This document shows positions 31,831 through 40,070 of a stretch of DNA of 64,000 nt, piece by piece. The stretch spans positions 49,440-113,439 of the forward strand of contig NZ_JAHKRO010000016.1 in the NCBI RefSeq assembly GCF_019396325.1, written 5' to 3'. Position 1 is the first letter of the stretch. Every line of letters starts with the position of its first letter. This DNA comes from Nonomuraea ceibae (GTDB lineage: Bacteria > Actinomycetota > Actinomycetes > Streptosporangiales > Streptosporangiaceae). The notes under the pieces are model-generated. The model was not told where the DNA came from, did no database searches, and was given only the letters and a program-made list of their open reading frames with translations. Made by a program: the position numbers and the translations under genes.

Positions 31831-32814
31831 GTGGTCTGGCCAGCGGGCATGGCGCGTGCGGCGCGCAGGATCGCGACAGCCGCCGCGCTGGGGGGAGGAG
31901 GCCTGACGGCGCTCGGCGCGACCGCCTACGGCCTGCTGATCGCGGAGGGCATGCTGGCCCGCAAGACGATCGGGCGCCCGCACGGCATGGACGGCCCGTT
32001 CTCCGACGGCGACTACGGCGACTTCCCCGGCGAGCCGCTCAAGCTGGCCATGCTGGGCGACTCCACCTCTGTCGGCCTGGGCCTCACCGATCCGGGCAAG
32101 ACCCCCGGGGTGCTGATCGCGTGCGGCCTCGCCGCCGTCGCCGAGCGTCCGGTACGGTTGCGCGTCGTCGGCAAGTCGGGCGCGGCCTCGGCCGAGCTGG
32201 CCGAGCAGGTGGACGCCGCGCTCGAACTCCGCCCCGACGTGGCCGTGATCTTCGTGGGCGCCAACGACGTCATCACCCAGACCTCGCCCGCCACCGCCGT
32301 GCGCCACCTGACCAAGGCCGTCAGGCGGCTGCGTGAGGCCGGGGCCGAGGTGGTCGTCGGCACCTGCCCCGACCTGGGCACGGTCCGGCCCATCGCGCAG
32401 CCGCTGCGCTGGGTGGCGCGGCGGTGGAGCCGCCAGATCGCCGCCGCCCAGACGGTCGGCGTGGTCGACGCGGGCGGCCGTACGGTGGCGTTCGCCGACC
32501 TCCTCGGCGAGGAATTCCACGCAAATCCGGGCGAAATGTTCGGACCGGATCGTTTCCATCCATCTGACCGAGGTTACGCCCAGGCCGCTTACGCGGTGCT
32601 ACCTTCTGTATGCGCCGCGCTAGGACTGTGGCCCGAGCCTCGGCCCGCGCGCGGCGAAGGACTGCAACCGATCTACCTTGCGGCGGCCACGGCCGCGGAG
32701 GAGCCCGGCACCGAGGTTTCCGCGACCCGGGTCGACGGGCGGGCCAGCGGCACCCACGGCAAGTGGGCCAACCTGTTCCGCCGTCGCCTCGGGGAGGGGC
32801 TGAACGACGCCTGA
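31831..32814 (+). CDS. SGNH/GDSL-family hydrolase, membrane-anchored or secreted
   Basis: A 327-residue esterase/lipase-like protein. An N-terminal hydrophobic segment (residues about 15-40) suggests export or anchoring. The SGNH blocks are visible: AMLGDSTSVGLGL (catalytic Ser, block I), VVGKSGAASAEL (Gly, block II), VFVGANDVI written here as IFVGANDVITQ (Asn, block III) and DRFHPSDRGYAQAA (Asp and His, block V). The substrate is unknown. GTG at 31831 has GGGAGG 6 bases upstream. It is divergent from the cystathionine beta-synthase gene. Confidence 0.9.
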   Translation: MVWPAGMARAARRIATAAALGGGGLTALGATAYGLLIAEGMLARKTIGRPHGMDGPFSDGDYGDFPGEPLKLAMLGDSTSVGLGLTDPGKTPGVLIACGLAAVAERPVRLRVVGKSGAASAELAEQVDAALELRPDVAVIFVGANDVITQTSPATAVRHLTKAVRRLREAGAEVVVGTCPDLGTVRPIAQPLRWVARRWSRQIAAAQTVGVVDAGGRTVAFADLLGEEFHANPGEMFGPDRFHPSDRGYAQAAYAVLPSVCAALGLWPEPRPARGEGLQPIYLAAATAAEEPGTEVSATRVDGRASGTHGKWANLFRRRLGEGLNDA

Positions 32815-32874
32815 ACCCGGTCACCCTCCGAGCCGGGGCCGTCACTCGTCGTCCACCTTTGGAGTGAATTGCCC

Positions 32875-34215
32875 GTGCTCCGGCCTCTCGCGAAACCGGC
32901 TCTCGCCCTCGCCGGAACCCTGGCCCTGGCCGGCTGTTCCAACAGCGATGCAGCCACAGCCAGCTTCCCGACCTGGCACAACAACGAGATCAACGCCGTC
33001 AGCCGGATGGCCGCCGCCGGCGGGGTGGTCACCACCACCGCCATGAAGCCCGACGGCACGCTGGAGACCGTCACCCTCGACCAGGCCAGCGGCAGGAAAC
33101 TCTGGGCCCACCCCGCCACCATGGCGGGCCGCCTGCCCGGCATGGGCGTCTCGCCCCCCGCCCTCGTCGACACCGGCAAGGGCGCCGTCATCGCCGCACT
33201 CGACCCCGCCAAGAAGGGCCGCTGGAACGCCACCCTCATCACCCGCGACGCCCGCACCGGCAAGCAGCTGTGGACCCGGCCCATCCACTCCACCTTCGGC
33301 CCCCAGCGCTGCGGCCCCTACCTCTGCCTGTCGGAGCACACCGCCCTGTCCAAGGCCCGCGTCGTCGTCCTCGACCCCGCCACCGGCAAGCTCATGTGGA
33401 AGCTGCCCGGCATCGCCGAGGTCGAATGGTCCGACGCGAGCCGGGTCCTCATGCTCCGGCTCGCCGCCAACCCCATGATCGAGTCGTACGACCTCAAGAC
33501 CGGCAAGCTCCAGTGGCAGCAGCCGATCGAGCAGGCGCTCGGCCCCGGCATCGACATGTCCGGCGGCTGGGCGTTCGGCTCGACCGGCGACAACCTGATC
33601 GGCTACGTCGCCCCCTACACCAACCCCAAGACGAAGAAGGTCTCGGCGTTCGGGCTGTTCTCCATCAAGATCGGCGACGGCACGATCAACTGGATGCGGC
33701 CCTCCGTCGTGCGCGTCTACCCCTCGGGCAGCCCCGGCTTCGCCCCCGTCGTCCGGCCCGTCGACCAGCAGGGCGCCTACGGCGGCTTCGCCCGGCTCGA
33801 CTCCGAGACCGGCCGCGTCGTCGGCCAGATCACCGCCTCCGACGTGCCCGGCTCCGGCTGGTGGCTGGCCTTCCCCAGCCGGATGGAGAAGCTCGGCTTC
33901 CTCAAGCACGGCCACAAGGGGTCCGCCTTCGACCTCGTCACCGGCAAGTCCGTCCCCGTCGACGACCAGCGCGGCTGGTCCTTCTGCGTCACCGACCCCA
34001 AGCCCCTCCCGCTGCGCGGCCAGGCCCCGGGCTTCTACTCCACGGCCGCGCTGTGCGAGTACGACCTGGCCACCGGCAAGCGCGTGCGCGGCGCGGCGAC
34101 CCCGCCCGCCTGGTACACCGGCAGCCAGGACGGCTGGCGGCTCTGGCGCGACGAGAAGGGCCACGTCCACGCCACCAACGACCGCACCGCCACCGCCCCC
34201 GGCATGTACGGCTGA
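32875..34215 (+). CDS. PQQ/beta-propeller-like lipoprotein
   Basis: A 446-residue surface lipoprotein. The signal peptide ends in the lipobox LALAGCSNSD. The mature part shows blades of a PQQ-type beta-propeller: ASGRKLWAHP, ARTGKQLWTRP, PATGKLMWKLPG, LKTGKLQWQQP and DGTINWMRPS share the xTGKxxW pattern. No catalytic residues are evident, so a binding or assembly role is likely. GTG at 32875 follows GGAG by 10 bases; TTG at 32869 is a possible alternative. A GC-rich hairpin follows the stop. Confidence 0.85.
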   Translation: MLRPLAKPALALAGTLALAGCSNSDAATASFPTWHNNEINAVSRMAAAGGVVTTTAMKPDGTLETVTLDQASGRKLWAHPATMAGRLPGMGVSPPALVDTGKGAVIAALDPAKKGRWNATLITRDARTGKQLWTRPIHSTFGPQRCGPYLCLSEHTALSKARVVVLDPATGKLMWKLPGIAEVEWSDASRVLMLRLAANPMIESYDLKTGKLQWQQPIEQALGPGIDMSGGWAFGSTGDNLIGYVAPYTNPKTKKVSAFGLFSIKIGDGTINWMRPSVVRVYPSGSPGFAPVVRPVDQQGAYGGFARLDSETGRVVGQITASDVPGSGWWLAFPSRMEKLGFLKHGHKGSAFDLVTGKSVPVDDQRGWSFCVTDPKPLPLRGQAPGFYSTAALCEYDLATGKRVRGAATPPAWYTGSQDGWRLWRDEKGHVHATNDRTATAPGMYG

Positions 34216-34236
34216 CCTTCCCGCCCGACCCCTTGA

Positions 34237-34270
34237 CGCCCCGCTCCCCGAAGAACCGGAGGGCGGGGCG
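34237..34270 (+). terminator. Hairpin terminator after the propeller lipoprotein gene
   Basis: CGCCCCGC at 34237-34244 and GCGGGGCG at 34263-34270 form a perfect 8-bp outer stem; inner pairs extend it. It begins 22 bases after the stop. A nearly exact repeat of GGGCGTGATGATTCG follows about 30 bp later. Confidence 0.55.
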
Positions 34271-34326
34271 TGATGATTCGCCCCCCGAAACCGGCGGGCG
34301 GGCGTGATGACTCGGAGGTATTGGAA

Positions 34327-34332
34327 TATAGT
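34327..34332 (+). promoter_or_regulatory. Probable -10 element of the thiolase promoter
   Basis: TATAGT lies in an unusually AT-rich stretch (TTGGAATATAGTTCTAG, 34321-34337) 30 bp upstream of the thiolase ATG. GGAA and TTC flank the -10 as a loose dyad, which would suit a repressor site of an acyl-CoA regulator. No good -35 is seen. Confidence 0.4.
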
Positions 34333-34362
34333 TCTAGTCACTGTGCTGACAAAGGAGGGGCC

Positions 34363-35580
34363 ATGCCCGAGGCAGTCATCGTCGCAACCGCCCGCTCGCC
34401 CATCGGACGGGCCGGCAAGGGGTCGCTCAAGGAGATCCGCCCCGACGACCTGACCGTCCAGATGATCAAGGCCGCGCTCGCCAAGGTGCCCCAGCTCGAC
34501 CCGGGGACGATCGACGACATCATGCTCGGCTGCGGCCTGCCCGGCGGCGAGCAGGGCTTCAACATGGCCCGCGTCGTGGCGGTGCTGCTCGGCCTGGACG
34601 GCGTGCCGGGCACCACGGTCACCCGCTACTGCTCCTCGTCGCTCCAGACGACGCGGATGGCGTTCCACGCGATCAAGGCCGGCGAGGGCGACGTGTTCAT
34701 CTCGGCCGGCGTGGAGACGGTGTCGCGGTTCGCCAAGGGCAACTCCGACGCCTGGCCCGACACGATGAACCCGCTGTTCGGCGAGGCGCGGGCCAGGACG
34801 AAGGCGTTCGCCGAGGGCGGCCGCACCTGGCACGACCCGCGCGAGGACGGGACGGTCCCCGACATCTACGTGGCGATGGGCCAGACGGCGGAGAACCTGG
34901 CCCAGCTCAAGGGGATCAGCCGCAAGGAGCAGGACGAGTTCGGCGTGCGGTCGCAGAACCTGGCCGAGAAGGCGCTGGCCGACGGCTTCTGGCAGAAGGA
35001 CATCACGCCGGTGACGCTGCCCGACGGCACCGTGGTGAGCAAGGACGACGGCCCGCGTGCCGGCACCACGTACGAGAAGGTCGCGGCGCTGCAGCCGGTC
35101 TTCCGCCCCGACGGCACGGTCACGGCGGGCAACTGCTGCGCGCTCAACGACGGCGCGGCGGCGGTCGTGGTGATGAGCGACGTGAAGGCGGCCGAGCTGG
35201 GCATCACGCCGCTGGCCCGGATCGTGTCGACGGGCGTCACGGGCCTGTCGCCGGAGATCATGGGGCTCGGCCCGGTGGAGGCGAGCAAGCAGGCGCTGGC
35301 ACGCGCCGGCATGGCGATCGAGGACGTCGACCTGGTCGAGATCAACGAGGCGTTCGCCGCCCAGGTGATCCCGTCCTACCAGGACCTGGGCATCGACCTG
35401 GACCGCCTCAACGTCAACGGCGGCGCGATCGCCGTCGGGCACCCGTTCGGCATGACGGGCGCCCGCATCACCTCCACGCTGATCAACAGCCTCCAGCACC
35501 ACGACAAGAGCATCGGCCTGGAGACGATGTGCGTCGGCGGCGGCCAGGGCATGGCGATGATCCTGGAGCGCCTGAGCTGA
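34363..35580 (+). CDS. Acetyl-CoA C-acyltransferase (thiolase)
   Basis: A 405-residue degradative-type thiolase, cleaving 3-ketoacyl-CoA with CoA to acetyl-CoA and a shortened acyl-CoA. The acyl-accepting Cys is in TRYCSSSLQTTR (about residue 91). EINEAFAAQVI, the His in AVGHPFGMTGAR, and the second catalytic Cys in TMCVGGGQGMA complete the active site. The length is normal. AAAGGAGGGG precedes the ATG at 34363 with ideal spacing. It has no adjacent beta-oxidation gene in the window. Confidence 0.95.
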   Translation: MPEAVIVATARSPIGRAGKGSLKEIRPDDLTVQMIKAALAKVPQLDPGTIDDIMLGCGLPGGEQGFNMARVVAVLLGLDGVPGTTVTRYCSSSLQTTRMAFHAIKAGEGDVFISAGVETVSRFAKGNSDAWPDTMNPLFGEARARTKAFAEGGRTWHDPREDGTVPDIYVAMGQTAENLAQLKGISRKEQDEFGVRSQNLAEKALADGFWQKDITPVTLPDGTVVSKDDGPRAGTTYEKVAALQPVFRPDGTVTAGNCCALNDGAAAVVVMSDVKAAELGITPLARIVSTGVTGLSPEIMGLGPVEASKQALARAGMAIEDVDLVEINEAFAAQVIPSYQDLGIDLDRLNVNGGAIAVGHPFGMTGARITSTLINSLQHHDKSIGLETMCVGGGQGMAMILERLS

Positions 35581-35632
35581 CCCGTCCGGCGGGCGTCCTC
35601 GCGGCGCCCGCCGGATCTCCGGTACGGGACGG

Positions 35633-36043
35633 TCAGCGGTGGACGTCGGGGCCGGCCCGGTCCAGGGTGATGCGCATGACGACGCGGCGCTCGCGCCTCA
35701 TCGCCTCGCGGTAATCGTCCCAGTCGGGATGCTCGCCCGAGATCCCCCGGTAGTAGGCGACCAGGTCGTCCATGGCCTCCGGCAGCGAGACGATCTCGGC
35801 GGCGCCTTCGACCTGCACCCATTCGCCGAAGAAGCCGTCGGTGAAGGCGCAGACGGCGACCCTGGGGTCGCGGCGGGCGTTGCGCGTCTTGGCGGCGGCC
35901 TCCCTCGTGCTCACGACGACGCGCCCGGCGTCGTCGACCCCCACGACCACCGGCGACATCTGCGGGCGGCCGTCGGCGTGCGTGGTCAGGAGGATGGCCC
36001 GGTGGTTGCGGGTCAGGAAGTCACGTGCTCTGTCGAGGTCCAT
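35633..36043 (-). CDS. PPOX-class F420-dependent or FMN-binding oxidoreductase
   Basis: A 136-residue split-barrel flavin/deazaflavin protein of the PPOX (pyridoxamine 5'-phosphate oxidase-like) class. AILLTTHADGRPQMSPVVVGVDD and STREAAAKTRNARRDPRVAV match the actinobacterial F420-dependent TIGR03618-like group, where the Lys/Arg-rich strand binds the cofactor phosphate. The substrate is unknown. F420 rather than FMN is inferred from the family's taxonomic spread. The ATG is at 36043. It converges on the thiolase gene with a 52-bp gap. Confidence 0.88.
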   Translation of the reverse strand: MDLDRARDFLTRNHRAILLTTHADGRPQMSPVVVGVDDAGRVVVSTREAAAKTRNARRDPRVAVCAFTDGFFGEWVQVEGAAEIVSLPEAMDDLVAYYRGISGEHPDWDDYREAMRRERRVVMRITLDRAGPDVHR

Positions 36044-36144
36044 GCGGCCATGATCGCGCGCCGGCTTCCGTGGGTGCCAGCACGCGGGGCCGTGTCATGG
36101 GTCCGCGCCCGTGCGGGGCACGGGCGCGGGTCGACGACGAGGGC

Positions 36145-36378
36145 TTAGATGAAGCCCATGCGGTTACGGCGGTGCCGCTCGTGTTCGTGCACGATCGCGG
36201 CGGCGTAGCCGTGGGTCAGCCCGTGCTCGTCGGCGAGCCAGTTGGCCCGCTCGTCACATCTCAGGAACGACGGGCCGTTGTCGATGGCTTGGAACCACTC
36301 GGGGAGTTCGCGTCCCGTGATGGCAGGGACTCTGGCGATGAGCTTGGTCTGCGTCTCCGGTGAGTGGTTCAAGGACAT
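36145..36378 (-). CDS. DUF4287 domain protein
   Basis: A 77-residue protein of the DUF4287 family, function unknown. It shows the family order: the N-terminal SPETQTKLIARVPAITGREL, then WFQAIDN, and a helical part with WLADEHGLTHGYAAAIVHEH. Longer relatives carry an added DUF5655 domain, not present here. ATG at 36378 has GGAGG 5 bases upstream; the GTG 12 bases earlier lacks a site. It stands between the oxidoreductase and the BI-1 gene, with its own promoter region of about 110 bp. Confidence 0.86.
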   Translation of the reverse strand: MSLNHSPETQTKLIARVPAITGRELPEWFQAIDNGPSFLRCDERANWLADEHGLTHGYAAAIVHEHERHRRNRMGFI

Positions 36379-36491
36379 GGGCACCTCCACGGATTAAGGC
36401 CTTTTGTTGACACTGCAACACAGGCAGAGATATGGCAAGGCCCCAAGCCCGGAGGATCTTGTCACGGCGGGTAGATTTCCGGTCGCGCAGC

Positions 36492-36526
36492 GAAAGGGCC
36501 CCGCCGGTCACCGGCGGGGCCCTTTC
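36492..36526 (-). terminator. Strong hairpin terminator after the BI-1 family gene
   Basis: GAAAGGGCCCCGCCGG and CCGGCGGGGCCCTTTC pair perfectly over 16 bp with a 3-base loop, 16 bases past the BI-1 stop codon. The outer A/T pairs give a short U-run on the minus-strand transcript. It is the strongest terminator in the window. Confidence 0.8.
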
Positions 36527-36542
36527 CGTGACGGTCCGGGGG

Positions 36543-37331
36543 TCAGTCGCTACTGGTGAAGTAGGACAGGAACCGGAGCACCTCCAGGTAGATCCAGACC
36601 AGGCTCAGCGTGAGCCCGAAGGCGCACTGCCAGGCGAACTTCTCCGGGGCGCCCTGCTTGACGCCCTGCTCGATGGCGTCGAAGTCGAGGAGCAGGAAGA
36701 AGCAGCCGAGCAGGATCATCGCGGCGCTGAACACGTAGCCGAGCGGGCCGGCCTCGCGCAGCCCGAGCCCGCCCTCGACGAAGAAGCCGGCCAGGAGGTT
36801 GACCAGCACCAGGCCGAGCGCGGCGATCGCGGCGGCGATCACGAACTTGACCATCTTGGGGGTGACGCGGACGATGCGCAGCGTGTAGACGGCCAGCATG
36901 CCGGCGAACGCCATCGCGGTGCCCAGGACCGCCTGCACCACGATGCCGCTGATCGCGCCCTCGAAGACCCGGCTGAGCGCGCCGAGGAAGACGCCTTCGA
37001 AGACGGCGTAGCCGAGGATCAGCGCCGGGTTGGTGCTCTGCTTGAACGAGGCGATGAGGCCGAGCACCAGCGCGACGATGGCCGCGCCGATGGCCACGCC
37101 CATGGACACGTTGAGATACCACGCCGCGCCGGCCGCCACGACGAGCGCGCCCAGCGTCATGAAGCCGCGGACCACGACGTCGTCGATCGTCATCGTGCGG
37201 AAGGCCGGGGGCGCCGGCGGGGTGTACGACGGAGCGTCGTACATGTGCTGCAGCTGGTCAGGGGTCGGCGCCTGGCCTCCCCAGCCGGTCTGCTGCCGCG
37301 ATCTGCTGAATACGGGGTTCTTGCTCTCCAT
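36543..37331 (-). CDS. Bax inhibitor-1/YccA family membrane protein
   Basis: A 262-residue member of the BI-1 (TMBIM) family. A soluble N-terminus of about 45 residues (FSRSRQQTGWGG) precedes seven hydrophobic segments between residues 55 and 255. The closing acidic pair (LDFDAIEQGV) corresponds to the pH-sensing Asp region of the family, whose structurally studied member is a calcium leak channel. The physiological role in actinobacteria is not known. The ATG at 37331 has GGAGG upstream. A strong hairpin follows the stop. Confidence 0.92.
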   Translation of the reverse strand: MESKNPVFSRSRQQTGWGGQAPTPDQLQHMYDAPSYTPPAPPAFRTMTIDDVVVRGFMTLGALVVAAGAAWYLNVSMGVAIGAAIVALVLGLIASFKQSTNPALILGYAVFEGVFLGALSRVFEGAISGIVVQAVLGTAMAFAGMLAVYTLRIVRVTPKMVKFVIAAAIAALGLVLVNLLAGFFVEGGLGLREAGPLGYVFSAAMILLGCFFLLLDFDAIEQGVKQGAPEKFAWQCAFGLTLSLVWIYLEVLRFLSYFTSSD

Positions 37332-37499
37332 CGCTGCCTCCTGTGCGCCGAGCCTATGGGACCGGACGGCACCTAGGTCAACTCGCGCTCGGATCTATGT
37401 AGTTTCGAGACTTCAGCCGGGAGGTCAACGAACGCCGCGCCGCGGAAGTTCCCAGGCCGCCGCAGCCGAAAAAGAAGCATTTCCCATGGTAGAAGCCGG

Positions 37500-37572
37500 T
37501 GCCCCCGGCGGGATTCGAACCCGCACGTCAACCCTTTTAAGGGGTTTGCCTCTGCCATTGGGCTACGGGGGC
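37500..37572 (-). tRNA. Class I tRNA with anticodon UAA (leucine codon UUA), atypical
   Basis: A 73-base cloverleaf is complete. The acceptor arms are GCCCCCG and CGGGGGC; the D-arm is GCC/GGC with AATGG in its loop; the anticodon stem is AACCC/GGGTT around loop CTTAAAA; the variable loop is GACGT (5 bases); the T-arm is GCGGG-TTCGAAT-CCCGC; the discriminator is A73. The 3' CCA is not fully encoded (CCG follows). The anticodon is TAA, at 37539-37537. Bacterial tRNA-Leu normally has a long class II variable arm, which is missing here, so the amino acid it carries is uncertain. Confidence 0.85.
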
Positions 37573-37578
37573 GCCGCA

Positions 37579-37584
37579 ATCATA
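37579..37584 (-). promoter_or_regulatory. -10 element of the tRNA promoter
   Basis: TATGAT on the minus strand lies 6 bases upstream of the tRNA 5' end, so transcription would begin close to the mature end. No convincing -35 is seen. Confidence 0.45.
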
Positions 37585-37621
37585 CGAAACGGACCATGCT
37601 TCCGAGGAGCACAACTTCGCA

Positions 37622-38146
37622 TCAGGCGTCACAAGTGTGAAGTCTGCGGTGAAGTGATAGGGCTCCAGACACTCTGTCCAGGAAGAGTACGCCGTCCAGA
37701 TGGTCCAGTTGGTGCTGAATACACCGAGCTTCGAATGCATCCGCTTCGATGGTGACGGGCTTCCCGGTTCCTGGCAAACGCCCATGTACGGTGATACGCG
37801 ACGCTCGCCGTACATCTCCTAAAAGGCCCGCTATGGAGGCGCAGCCCTCGCGGCCGCGGTCCCAGTGGGACGCCCCCGTGAGGCGAGGGTTGACGATGAC
37901 GAGCTCCCCGGCCGACGAACGGCTCCGAGGGTGGCGACCGGCGTCGAAGGCGATCAGCCGCCAGCTCAGCCCGATCTGGGGAGCCGCCAGGCCGGTCCTG
38001 GCGGGCTCGTGACGCAGCGTGGCGAGAAGGTCGGCCGCGGCGGCGACGACCTCGGGAGCGGTGGGGTCGACCTGTTCGGCGGGCGACGACAGCAGCGGGT
38101 GCGGGGCGCCGAGGAGCGTACGGGCGGTCCCCGGCCGTACTTTCAC
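37622..38146 (-). CDS. Peptide deformylase homologue with catalytic Glu replaced by Gln
   Basis: A 174-residue deformylase-fold protein. Motif I is TGLAAPQIGLSW, and motif II is EGCASIAG with the metal-ligand Cys. Motif III reads QHQLDHLDG, so both His ligands remain but the catalytic Glu of the usual HExxH is Gln146 (codon CAA). In studied deformylases this Glu is essential, so the protein is predicted to bind metal but to be inactive or to have another function. The GTG at 38146 overlaps the stop of the upstream ACT-domain gene in GTGA. A canonical def gene is expected elsewhere. Confidence 0.88.
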   Translation of the reverse strand: MKVRPGTARTLLGAPHPLLSSPAEQVDPTAPEVVAAAADLLATLRHEPARTGLAAPQIGLSWRLIAFDAGRHPRSRSSAGELVIVNPRLTGASHWDRGREGCASIAGLLGDVRRASRITVHGRLPGTGKPVTIEADAFEARCIQHQLDHLDGVLFLDRVSGALSLHRRLHTCDA

Positions 38147-38655
38147 AGCAGGTCCGGTTCGACGGGACGGAAGGTGATCTCCGAGTCGAGGCCCGCGCCG
38201 ACGTTGGCCAGCCTGCGCATGAGCGCGGCCACGTCCACCTTCTCCGGCAGCTCGACGTCGGCGATGAGCACGTACAGGCGGCCGGACAGGCGGGTGCTCA
38301 TGCCGGTGATGTTGCCGCCGTCGGCGGCCAGCACGGCGCTGATCGCCGAGATGATCCCCGGCCGGTCGGGGCCGTGCACGGTGAGCACGTAGCCGATGCC
38401 GTTGGTGTGGGCGCGGAAGTAGCGCCTGGCCTCGACGGCGGAGGCGGTCACCACCGCGTCGGGCACGCACAGCCTCTCCAGCAGGTCGTCGGAGCTGAGG
38501 TCGCCGGAGACGAGCAGCATCATCGCGACGTGGCCGCCGAGCAGCGTCATCGTCGAGTCGTGGATGTTCGCCCCGCAGTCGGCGAGAGCGCCGGTGACCT
38601 CGGCGATCACGCCTGGCCTGTCGACGCCGAGCACGGTCACCGCTGATAGCCCCAC
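38143..38655 (-). CDS. Double ACT-domain protein (GcvR-like)
   Basis: A 170-residue protein made of two ACT domains, residues about 5-75 (VTVLGVDRPGVIAEVTGAL) and 88-165 (LTVHGPDRPGIISAISAVL). Each has the DRPG turn that marks the amino-acid-binding interface. GcvR of E. coli has this layout and opposes the activator GcvA; actinobacterial relatives have no defined partner. GTG at 38655 has AAAGGGG 8 bases upstream. Its stop overlaps the start of the deformylase homologue, so the two are translated together. Confidence 0.88.
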   Translation of the reverse strand: MGLSAVTVLGVDRPGVIAEVTGALADCGANIHDSTMTLLGGHVAMMLLVSGDLSSDDLLERLCVPDAVVTASAVEARRYFRAHTNGIGYVLTVHGPDRPGIISAISAVLAADGGNITGMSTRLSGRLYVLIADVELPEKVDVAALMRRLANVGAGLDSEITFRPVEPDLL

Positions 38656-38695
38656 CGGCGGCACCCCTTTCTAGTTCCGTCAGCGGGTGCCGAAA

Positions 38696-38719
38696 CGCCC
38701 CGGCGGGACCGCCGGGGCG
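38696..38719 (-). terminator. Hairpin terminator after ndh
   Basis: CGCCCCGGCG and CGCCGGGGCG form a perfect 10-bp stem with loop GGAC, 14 bases past the ndh stop codon. Confidence 0.65.
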
Positions 38720-38733
38720 CTGCCGTGCCTGGG

Positions 38734-40050
38734 CTAGCGTCGCATGGTGGCGACGGCTGCCCTGAACCCCTCGCGCGGGTGCTCCATCTCACCCAGCGAG
38801 ATCGTCTCGCGCTTGAAGAACAGGGCCAGGGTCCAGTCGACGACGACACGGACCTTGCGGTTCAGCGTAGGCACCCGCGACAGATGGTAGGTGCGGTGCA
38901 TGAACCACGCAGGGAATCCGCGAAGCTTGACGCCGTAGACGTTCGCGACACCCTGGTGCAGGCCGAGACCGGCGACCGATCCGACGTACTTGTGGCGGTA
39001 ATCGACCAGTTCCTGCCCGCGAAGGTGGCGGACGATGTTGTCGCCGAGCACCTTCGCCTGACGGACGGCATGCTGGGCGTTGGGCGCGCAGTACTGGCCG
39101 GGGTTGGTCACGTCGGGCACGCCGGCCGCGTCACCGGCGGCGAACGCGTCGCGGGTGCCGGCGAGCGTGAGCTTGGTCGTGGTCTTCAGCCGGCCGCGCT
39201 CGTCGAGCGGCAGGTCGCTGTCGGCGACGACCGGGCTGGGCTTGACGCCCGCGGTCCACACCAGCGTCTCGGCCTCGAACTCCGAGCCGTCGCTGAGCAC
39301 CACGTGACCGCCGACGCACGATTCGAGCCGGGTGTCCAGCTTGACGTCGATGCCGCGCTCGCGGAGCTGCTCCAGCGTCCACTTGCCCATCTCCGGCCCC
39401 ACCTCGGGCAGCACCCTGTTGGTGGCCTCGACGAGCACCCAGCGGATGTCCGAAGGCTTGATGTTGCGGTAGTAGCGGGTCGAGTGCTTGGCCATGTCCT
39501 CCAGCTCGGCCAGCGCCTCGACGCCGGCGAAGCCCGCCCCGACCACCACGAACGTCAGCGCCCTGCGGCGCACCTCCGGGTCCTCGGTCGACTCGGCCAC
39601 GTCGAGCAGGTGCAGCACCCGGTTGCGCAGCGCGATGGCCTCGCCCACGGTCTTGAAGCCGATGCCGATGTCGGTGAGCCCGGGGATGGGCAGCGTGCGC
39701 GAGATCGAGCCCGCGGCCATGACGATGACGTCGTAGGCGACCTCACGCGGCGCGCCCTCGGCGGGCTGGAAGGTGACCGTGCGGGCCGCGTGGTCGACCT
39801 TGGTCACCCGGCCGTTGAGGATGCTCACCTTGGGCAGCACCCGCCGCAGCGGGGCGACCATGTGCCGGGGCGACAGGTTGCCCGCCGCCGCCTCCGGCAG
39901 GAACGGCTGGTAGGTCATGTAGGACTGGGGGTCGATGATCGTGATGCGCACCTCGCCGGCGCGCAGCTCCCGGGAGAGCTTGCGCTGCAGACGCAGTGCC
40001 GTGTAGAGACCGACGTAACCGCCGCCGACGATCAAGATGTGCTTGTTCAT
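38734..40050 (-). CDS. ndh: Type II NADH dehydrogenase (non-proton-pumping)
   Basis: A 438-residue FAD enzyme passing electrons from NADH to menaquinone at the inner face of the membrane. The FAD-binding motif is ILIVGGGYVGLYTA at the N-terminus, the NADH-binding motif is FVVVGAGFAGVEAL at about 165, and DAFAAGDAAGVPD is the conserved FAD ribityl site. A C-terminal hydrophobic/basic stretch (VVVDWTLALFFKRE) would attach it to the membrane. ATG at 40050 has GGGATGGGG upstream. A perfect Rex-type operator lies 21 bp before the start, indicating repression when NADH is low relative to NAD+. Confidence 0.95.
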   Translation of the reverse strand: MNKHILIVGGGYVGLYTALRLQRKLSRELRAGEVRITIIDPQSYMTYQPFLPEAAAGNLSPRHMVAPLRRVLPKVSILNGRVTKVDHAARTVTFQPAEGAPREVAYDVIVMAAGSISRTLPIPGLTDIGIGFKTVGEAIALRNRVLHLLDVAESTEDPEVRRRALTFVVVGAGFAGVEALAELEDMAKHSTRYYRNIKPSDIRWVLVEATNRVLPEVGPEMGKWTLEQLRERGIDVKLDTRLESCVGGHVVLSDGSEFEAETLVWTAGVKPSPVVADSDLPLDERGRLKTTTKLTLAGTRDAFAAGDAAGVPDVTNPGQYCAPNAQHAVRQAKVLGDNIVRHLRGQELVDYRHKYVGSVAGLGLHQGVANVYGVKLRGFPAWFMHRTYHLSRVPTLNRKVRVVVDWTLALFFKRETISLGEMEHPREGFRAAVATMRR

Positions 40051-40070
40051 GGCCCCATCCCTCGATGGAT

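Noticed and set aside
36407..36436. TTGACA-18-TATGGC, a good-looking plus-strand promoter
   Set aside because: No plus-strand gene follows; only minus-strand genes and a terminator lie downstream.
37373..37579. A 68-codon frame including PLKGLTCGFESRRGH
   Set aside because: It is translation of the tRNA gene itself and its flank, a frequent false protein in GC-rich genomes.
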